Positions 57,250 to 64,000 of a DNA stretch of 64,000 nt are shown piece after piece. This DNA is from Membranipora membranacea (lineage: Eukaryota > Bryozoa > Gymnolaemata > Cheilostomatida > Membraniporidae). Numbering within the stretch: position 1 is the first letter of the stretch; each line of letters begins with the position of its first letter. The notes below the pieces were generated by a model, which did not search any database, was not told where the DNA came from, and was given only the letters and a program-made list of their open reading frames with translations. The position numbers and the translations under genes were made by a program. The stretch is taken from the NCBI GenBank assembly GCA_914767715.1, contig OU612066.1, positions 2,981,001-3,045,000 on the forward strand, given 5' to 3'.

Positions 57250-58525
57250 CTGATACATTTTTAATAACCACAGAATCTCACTCAGGCACACACAGGCATA
57301 ACTAACTAGGTTTCCCTCATGTTTTACGTGCAGATGGCAATGCATCAAAGCCTTGATTCAAGTAGCTTTCTAACTAATCACCAGACTGACAGCTATTGGT
57401 TGAAAAATGAGTAAGTAAGCTCGCATGTATGTTTCCTATGATGCTAATCACGCGGCCGCATCATTCATCAGGTCAATGCTTTGCCATATGTTAGAGTGTT
57501 GATACCACCACCATAGCATTGGGCTGCAAGTGCATGTTCATAGACACATAGGCCTACCCATGTCAGTATCCAGATGGTAGTGTCACTTGACTTGTACCAT
57601 TTCGGATAGATTGTAAAATAAATAGTACTCATTGCAAGAAGCATCAACGACAAATCAAACCTTGCACTGGCAGCCTTGCTGTTGTTATAGAGGCCTAGGG
57701 CTACCTACTTAGGCCTAATCTCATAACTAATCATTCAGTTAAAAGTGAGGTCTGGTTTGTTGAGGCAATGACTTGAGTGATAGCCCTACAACTTGGTTGG
57801 TTGCAGTAGAGTCATAATAAGTGTATTTGAAGTAATTGCAAACCGTCCAACCAAGCCTAACTAAGTCTAAGGGCAGTAAAACCACTAGCTTAGGATTAGT
57901 TTATCATTAATCAATAGATGTTATATTATCCTTTCCAATCAGTCATACCCAGGAGCAAAAAGGAATTGTCATAATATCTCATTGTAAACAAACTTTAGTT
58001 CCCAATCCTCCTGGGACTGGTCATACTACTCACTCACTGATTACTTTGAGGTTGAGTCAGCAGCAGTGAGTCTCAGTCAGTTTCACTGATTGATATATAA
58101 CAGATATCTATGCTATGTTGGACTATTTATCCCTTTCCCATACCCATGCTCACCATTAAGTAAGAAGAGAGTTCAACAAGGATTAAAACAACTAATCACC
58201 AATGTCTTTTTACCAATTCATATTGTCATTACCTTACAACTTGTGAAGTGATTGCTGTGGAAAATACATGACATGTATGTAAGTTAGAAAAAAATCAAAC
58301 ACTGAGCACTAGTTGATATCACCCCTCTGATTGGCTAGAAAAATACCATGTGACATCATCACATGGGACCGTGTGCATCAACAGCTTCAGCCTTAGTTAG
58401 CTGATAAACGATTACCATAGTAACAAAAAAAACCTGGAGGCAACTCCAAAGTTGGTCTGTCTTGACAAGCTTGACAGGCAGGGGTCTTTTAGGGCTTTTA
58501 GGGCTTTAGCTAGAATGAGATAATT
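57250..58525. other. Probable 5' region of CEP192, exons not resolved
   Basis: I found no convincing further coding exon or core promoter on the - strand. The start codon and promoter may be here or beyond. Confidence 0.35.
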
Positions 58526-58740
58526 CTTACTAAAGCAGATTATCACTATCACACCGCTGAAAATTATCACTCACTTGGTCTTTTTATTAGACAATATCGC
58601 TCCCCAAATTAGAATGTAATAGTTCCATCAATGAGCTAGCGATTTCTAAGCGAGATCCTTAGCAGGTATCATTGAGTGAGCGATCAGATTGCGATTTTGG
58701 CTATTTTTAATTGATATACCCCCTGGCTCTCCTGGTTTCA
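58526..58740. repeat. Dispersed repeat R3, copy 2
   Basis: Diverged direct copy of 965-1175 with the same order of ATCACT, CACTCACTTGGT, AGCAGGTATC and GAGTGAGCGATCAGATT blocks, ending in CCCCCTGG. Confidence 0.6.
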
Positions 58741-59760
58741 TTGTCACATTCCTCTCAATCAGGAAATTACGGCTCCGAGAAAGGTGCAATATTGCCCTTT
58801 TTCATGATTTCCTTATCACAACCCACAAGTCTTTTGTGACCTGACCTGACGACCAATTAACAAGTTGTTCAACTCACTTCCCTTAATTGAATGCAGTACC
58901 ATTTCTACCATACATGTTACAATAAAAAAACATTGACACGAAAACCAGAAACATATTTCCAAATATCACTGCGCATGTTTATCTTTGTTGTTGGTGGTTG
59001 AGGAAAGCTAATCCATGTAAGAAAGGTTGTTATTATTTGACGGTGAAAATTTTGTGGCAATAACTTTATATTTAGATACTGAATGCAGAAGTTTCACTTG
59101 TGCCAAATCTCTTTGTAATAATTTGCTAGTGTCACACAATAATTTTAATTTAGAGATGTTGAACGATGTTCATTTAATCACACAAACTTCGATATGCTGG
59201 GCTGAAATTAAGTTGACAGATAAGGCAATGATTCTTTGCTCAAAACAAGCTTAACGATAATACAAGATAATCTAAAGCTTCTCTTTGTGAATTATCAGTG
59301 GTAGCTCTCTTTTAACTTTCCTAAAAGCCAGCAGACCAGAGCAGCTGTAGCTTCTATTGTTGTGGTAACCAGTTTTCATAATGTAGCCGTTAGGTGGAGA
59401 GTTGACGATTCCGTGTCAAAATGCCATGGCCAAAATGCCATTGGGACAAAATGCCATTGCCATAATGCCATTGTCATAATGCCATGGCCATAATGCCATA
59501 GGTGAAAACACCACTGCACAATATACCAATGCCAAAATACCAGTTGTACAAAACGCCAGTTGTGTCAAAATACCAGTGGATATAAAGCCAGATGTGTCAA
59601 AATACCAGCGGATATAAAGCCAGATTGGACATAATACCATGCGGGACAACATACCATATCCCAAAATACCATTGCCAAAATGCCAAAATATATAACCAAA
59701 GGAGATCAAGCCACATTGTATTTTTGTCACATTACAGCTGCGGGTTGCTTGATCATAGTA

Positions 59761-59817
59761 GGGGGTGGTTCAGTTGGTTAGAGCCATCTCCTTCACTGTT
59801 CAAGTCTCAAAGTTTCT
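59761..59817 (+). ncRNA. tRNA-like pol III A/B-box head (SINE-like) in the left arm
   Basis: GGGGGTGGTTCAGTTGGTTA GAGCC looks like a tRNA 5' end and D-arm (A box TGGTTCAGTTGG, 59766-59777). GTTCAAGTC (59798-59806) fits the B-box consensus. The spacing is about 30 bp. It is too short for a full tRNA (no acceptor closure). The right arm carries the complement at 62551-62610. It could be a SINE head captured by the arms. Confidence 0.5.
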
Positions 59818-61019
59818 TCGTTCAATTTCAATGATATCTGGGGTTTGTTGGGATCCACAAACTGAGAGCTAGTAACTTGTAATAAATATTTCCCAACCAT
59901 TCTTTAGAATAATATGACAATAACTTTGGTCTTTGGATTATTACCAATTTTTTTTTGAAAGCCAAGTCTTGACTCATCGCTGCCCTAGAGACTCATGCTT
60001 ACTAATGACATTGATAAGACTACGATGATTGAACATAGAGCAGGTTATCTCTGTGTTTATTAGTTGTATAAAAAGTTACAGTTACAACTAACAGGAAGGA
60101 AAAACTCTGTTCACCCAAAATGAACTTTCACAGTAGGCCATGGCCATAGTATTCAGCAAAGCCATTTAATAGGGGCTTGTGAGTCACAGAATGTTCACAA
60201 CTTGAATTTCATGTTGTAAATTTAGTATAAATGATGATGGATATGGATAAGTTTCTAACATCTCTTCTGACCATATACACAGTCAACAAAATTTGTTTTC
60301 CTACTCGAGGGTATGAAAGCTACATAGTCTACAGAGCCGTTTCGTCAAAATGTGGTGTTACTATGCAGAGCTTTTGTTTCTCTTAAATAGTTATGTAATG
60401 TAACTTCTTTTGATTCCATTTAAAAAGAATGTTGAGAATTTTATATGTTCAACCCAAAAATTTACTGGTTTAATTACGATAAACCACCAAAGTTGCCTTC
60501 CACCTGTAATGGACTGCGTAAAATGCACAGGACACACAATTACGTCCCATTTACTATGGAAAATCTAACAATAATCATTCAGATAGCACAAGCATTTAAG
60601 CTGTAATACACAGCAAAGAACTTGTTATACAGAACCTTTGCCACAAAATTAAGAACTATTGGCGAATTAAAAAATGATTTTGTTACCCACCGGACTGAAA
60701 ACATATTGACAAACTTTTAACAAACTATAACAAAACTTGTGTAAATTAAATTAAGTAATATAACGAAATGTGTGACTATTGTAGTGTAGAACAAAAATTC
60801 TCCTATACCGATATGTATGCCAAAATATAACCCACCAGTGTTGTGATGCGCAGGTCGGCGTACAGGAATCCTGAAAAAAATTTTGACTAAAGACTAAAGC
60901 AAGTTGAGTTGAAGCCAATATTTTTATATTCTTATTAGATCCCGAACCAGAATTTGTGAAACCAAAATAATTATTTTATATTATCTATTACTATTATTAA
61001 ATCCGAACATAAAAATGTG

Positions 61020-62330
61020 CACCTTAGATTTAAACATTTCAGATCAACAATTCCTTACGGATGAACACAACTAAAATAAATTTATGTGTTATTATAAGAA
61101 ATTATACAATAACAAAATTGTTACAGAAATATCTGACACCAACTTTCAATGGAAAACCAAGCTCATGCATTGATAATGCCAGCAACAAAATTAGTGCCAG
61201 AAAGCATCAACGTCCTACTATCAAGAAACCTTGGATGACTAAGCAGTTATTTACACTCACCAAAGAGGGTACTAAACTTCACAAAATAAGCAAAAAGCAT
61301 TCAAAAACCATAGAGGAAATTTAAAAATCATTGTAACAAATTTGGTATTAGATGGGCGCAGTACAACTAACACAATCAATATTATAATGGAACAACTTTA
61401 CGGCCATTTTATTGATGGAAGAATCACCCAGGGTTGAATTTTATATCTTTCAAAAGCTTTTGATACAATAAATCACAGCTTTCTAGTAAGTAAACAGATA
61501 TTTTTTTCAGATATAATCCCCCTCATAGCGACTGTAGGAAAATTATCTTTTAAATAGAAAACAGTTTGTATTGGTAAATGAATTAAGTCGGTTTACTGCC
61601 TGTCATGATCGGTGCTCCCTAGGGTTCGGTTCTCGGCCAGCACTATTTATAATTTATAATGTTGACCTTTTAAATGTATAACCTGATCTAAATTGAAATT
61701 TTTTTGCTGACAATCCTAATAATTTTAGCACTGAACCTGAAATTACGAAGAGCAATTTACCTCTGATAAATGAATGGTGTATCACCAACTGTCTTGTCAT
61801 AAACTATGAGAATACCTTTTTGAGACCTCGAACAACATTTTTAACCAGAAGATTAACAGCTCATATTCCGGAACTTTTTTAAAAGAAAGAGGAACAGCAT
61901 AACTATCTATGAACATTTTAGAAGCCTGAAAAAGGAATTAGATTTAACCCTGATGATGATACAAGCACTCGGTCCAGCCATTGAGCAGAATCTAGAATTA
62001 GAGTTCTGGGGCCACGCAAGTGACGGCCAGATAGGACTCTGTGTGACATCAAGGGAATTAAACCAGGGGTCAAAGTTCTCATATTTTTGAAAAACTAAAA
62101 ATCATGCCAATACAAATGCTTTGTGAATATAAAGTTTTGAAACTTTTATTTATTTCATACTCAATTCAAAATATTTTCAATATGGTAACAAACCTTGAAT
62201 ACATCGCTTGATCCAACAAACTTGAATTTATGAAAACCAATAACAAGCGAGGAGAGAGGTCCTTGTTAAGAAATTGCATAGGCTTGTTCAAAAAGTTCAT
62301 ACCGGAGGTGTGGGTAGGGCCAGAGTGCAA
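61020..62330 (+). mobile_element. Very degenerate LINE in the foldback loop
   Basis: KKPWMTKQLFTLTKEGTKLH (61230s), then LYLSKAFDTINHSFL (61440s), a GAP-GSVLGPALF-like motif B (61610s), FFADNPN in place of FADD (61700), and the tail TNNKRGERSLLRNCIGLF (62230-62290). Many stops. The tail links it to the 40885 and 56214 copies. Confidence 0.65.
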
Positions 62331-63344
62331 TCATGCTAGCCTTCATGACGCCGGTAATAGCATCAGAAAAGACCAGTCAAAACCCTTCAAGCCAAGACAT
62401 AAAGTTGGTCAAATTTAGAGAGTCAATTAACTTGCCATAACCAACAGAGTTGGCGACTTGACGGCGCAATATTTGGTTGCAATTTCTGCAACACACACTA
62501 GCCTTCTGAACAATGGGGCCCAACTACCCCAAGAGGAAAAATTCAAATGTAGAAACTTTGAGACTTGAACAGTGAAGGAGATGGCTCTAACCAACTGAAC
62601 CACCCCCTACTCTGATCGAGCAATCCGCAGCTGTAATGTGACTAAAAAAAAGTACAACGTGGCTTGATCTCCTTTGGTTATATATTTTGGCATTTTGGCA
62701 ATGGTATTTTGGGATATGGTATGTTGTCCCGCATGGTATTATGTCCAATCTGGCTTTATATCCATTGGTATTTTGACACATCTGGCTTTATATCCACTGG
62801 TTTTTTGACACAACTGGCGTTTTGTACAACTGGTATTTTGGCATTGGTATATTGTGCAGTGGTGTTTTCACCTATGGCATTATGGCCATGGCATTATGAC
62901 AATGGCATTATGGCAATGGCATTTTGTCCTAATGGCATTTTGGCCATGGCATTATGGCCGGGTACCAGAGTTGACACACCAAACTTGGAAGATGGATTTG
63001 ATGCCACCCTGTTGAGATATCGAGGAGTGGAGACAGAGTTTGACCTGTGAAATTGAAGTTTGATACACTATTAGCTGCTTTCGATTCTTCTTGTGGGGTG
63101 AGTTGTAAATGTTGTATTTTCTTACTGCGTATATCTCTAGAACTTCAGCACAAAATTCTAACAGCATAGTGATGTTGTATCCGTTACTATCAATGGGAGG
63201 ATACAGGTAACATGTATACTTGATTGACTATGCAGGCTGACTTTAAAGTCTATTATATAAAAACATCATTTTTTGGTGAGGGTACTTATTCAGATGCTTC
63301 ATTCATTTCATCACTTCATGTCACAGACCTTCTGTAGTTGGTTC

Positions 63345-63496
63345 AAGTCCAGTGGTCGAGTGCCCCAGTGGTCGAGTGCCCCAGTGGTCGAGTGCCCCAG
63401 TGGTCGAGTGCCCCAGTGGTCAAGTGCCCCAGTGGTCGAGTGCCCCAGTGGTCGAGGCCTTTTCTCTTTTGACGACTGGGGCACTCGACCACTGGA
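63345..63496. repeat. 16-bp minisatellite ending in an inverted unit
   Basis: CCAGTGGTCGAGTGCC is repeated about seven times (63351-63455), then after a 20-base spacer comes the complement ACTGGGGCACTCGACCACTG. The end can fold as a long hairpin. Frames on both strands (VECPSGR/GALDHWGTRPL) are artefacts. Confidence 0.9.
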
Positions 63497-63737
63497 CTGA
63501 TAATAATAATTTAACGGTTTGACCATAAAGCAGCTCAATTTTACCCTTTTATTTTCAGATGATCTGCAAACTCGATATTTAAAACCAGTGAACATCTATT
63601 ATCTTGCCTGATGACTGCGACAGTGACAGCATGATATCAGTGACACTCGAAGAACCAGGACACACCAGAGAGGAAGGGAGTAGGTGGGCTAATTATCAGG
63701 AAAATTGGGTCTCAAACACAACACCAACTCTATTTTT

Positions 63738-64000
63738 TCTCATGTCAAATATTGCTGCATAATCAATCAACTGGCTGCAACTTCATCATTTGAGTCAGGT
63801 ATTTATTTGTACAACACATCAAAACATTCCAGTAAAAGGTCATCATTTTTGAATAAACATAATTCTGAATAAAGTATTTTGGCGAAGAATAGGACGCCGA
63901 CATTTTGGTGAATACCGATTCACCCCAGCTGTGACAAATTAAATCTTAGTGATTGTTAGTCACTGGCTTCAAGATTGGCCTCCAAACGCAACTGTTGATC
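63738..64000. repeat. Dispersed repeat B, copy 3 (cut by window edge)
   Basis: Closely matches 15288-15550 from TTCTCATGTCAAATATTGCTG to the end of the window at CAACTGTTGATC. Confidence 0.75.

Larger units (their letters stand above)
59419..62953. mobile_element. Foldback-type composite element with ~400-bp inverted arms
   Basis: The left arm (59419-59817) and right arm (62551-62953) are inverted copies differing at roughly a dozen positions. From the outside inward each arm holds about 19 degenerate 14-17-bp units (CAAAATGCCATTG, CAAAATACCAGTTG, ATAAAGCCAGATG and so on), then ACCAAAGGAGATCAAGCCAC, then a tRNA-like pol III head. The 2.7-kb loop holds a dead LINE. Long arms made of subterminal repeats recall Foldback/Galileo-type elements. 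The ~100-codon frames in both arms read outward and are built from the repeats, so they are probably not genes. No target duplication could be fixed. Confidence 0.75.

Noticed and set aside
60836-60870. Possible 35-nt - strand exon (GFLYADLRITTL-like) between good splice signals
   Set aside because: Too short, with no in-phase link to the CEP192 exons and only one supporting feature. Could be a 5' exon of CEP192 or nothing.

Overview
This is nuclear DNA of a multicellular animal, most likely a marine invertebrate. The evidence is AT-rich sequence, genes split into many short exons with GT-AG introns, animal-specific orthologues (RNF213 and CEP192), and heavy loads of degenerate non-LTR retrotransposons, MITE-like inverted-repeat elements, minisatellites and microsatellites. 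No phylum can be fixed from the sequence alone. There is no bacterial operon structure, CRISPR array, rRNA or complete tRNA gene.

Layout. (1) 1-11.1 kb, + strand: the 3' end of an RNF213-like giant E3 ubiquitin ligase. Twelve phase-consistent exons encode the last 760 residues, with a dead LINE in the intron between exons 7 and 8. (2) 11.1-22.4 kb: a gene-poor repeat field between two convergent genes. It holds a 1-kb non-autonomous hAT-like element with an 8-bp target duplication, an A/B repeat family, a decayed tandem duplication and a dead LINE on the - strand. (3) 22.4-57.2 kb, - strand: a CEP192/SPD-2 centrosome scaffold gene. I could assemble 26 exons with matching phases into 2410 codons, open at the 5' end. 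Two giant disordered Ser/Thr/Pro-rich exons come first, then PapD-like (ASH) domains. (4) Nested on the opposite (+) strand inside one 14.9-kb CEP192 intron: a cluster of small secreted Gly-rich peptide genes (two intact 82-residue genes, one frameshifted copy, one relic). They have TATA boxes, a non-coding first exon, a signal peptide and a tiny last coding exon that ends in aromatic-Gly(-Lys). (5) 57-64 kb: repeats, dominated by a foldback element. It has two ~400-bp inverted arms built from about 19 degenerate CAAAATRCCATTG units plus a tRNA-like pol III box, around a 2.7-kb loop holding a dead LINE.

The two large genes are ordinary cellular genes. The parts most worth a second look are the nested secreted-peptide cluster, the foldback element, the apparent clean loss of the RZ zinc finger from RNF213, and a minisatellite that multiplies a CEP192 splice donor. 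All family assignments rest on recalled family features, not on database searches.
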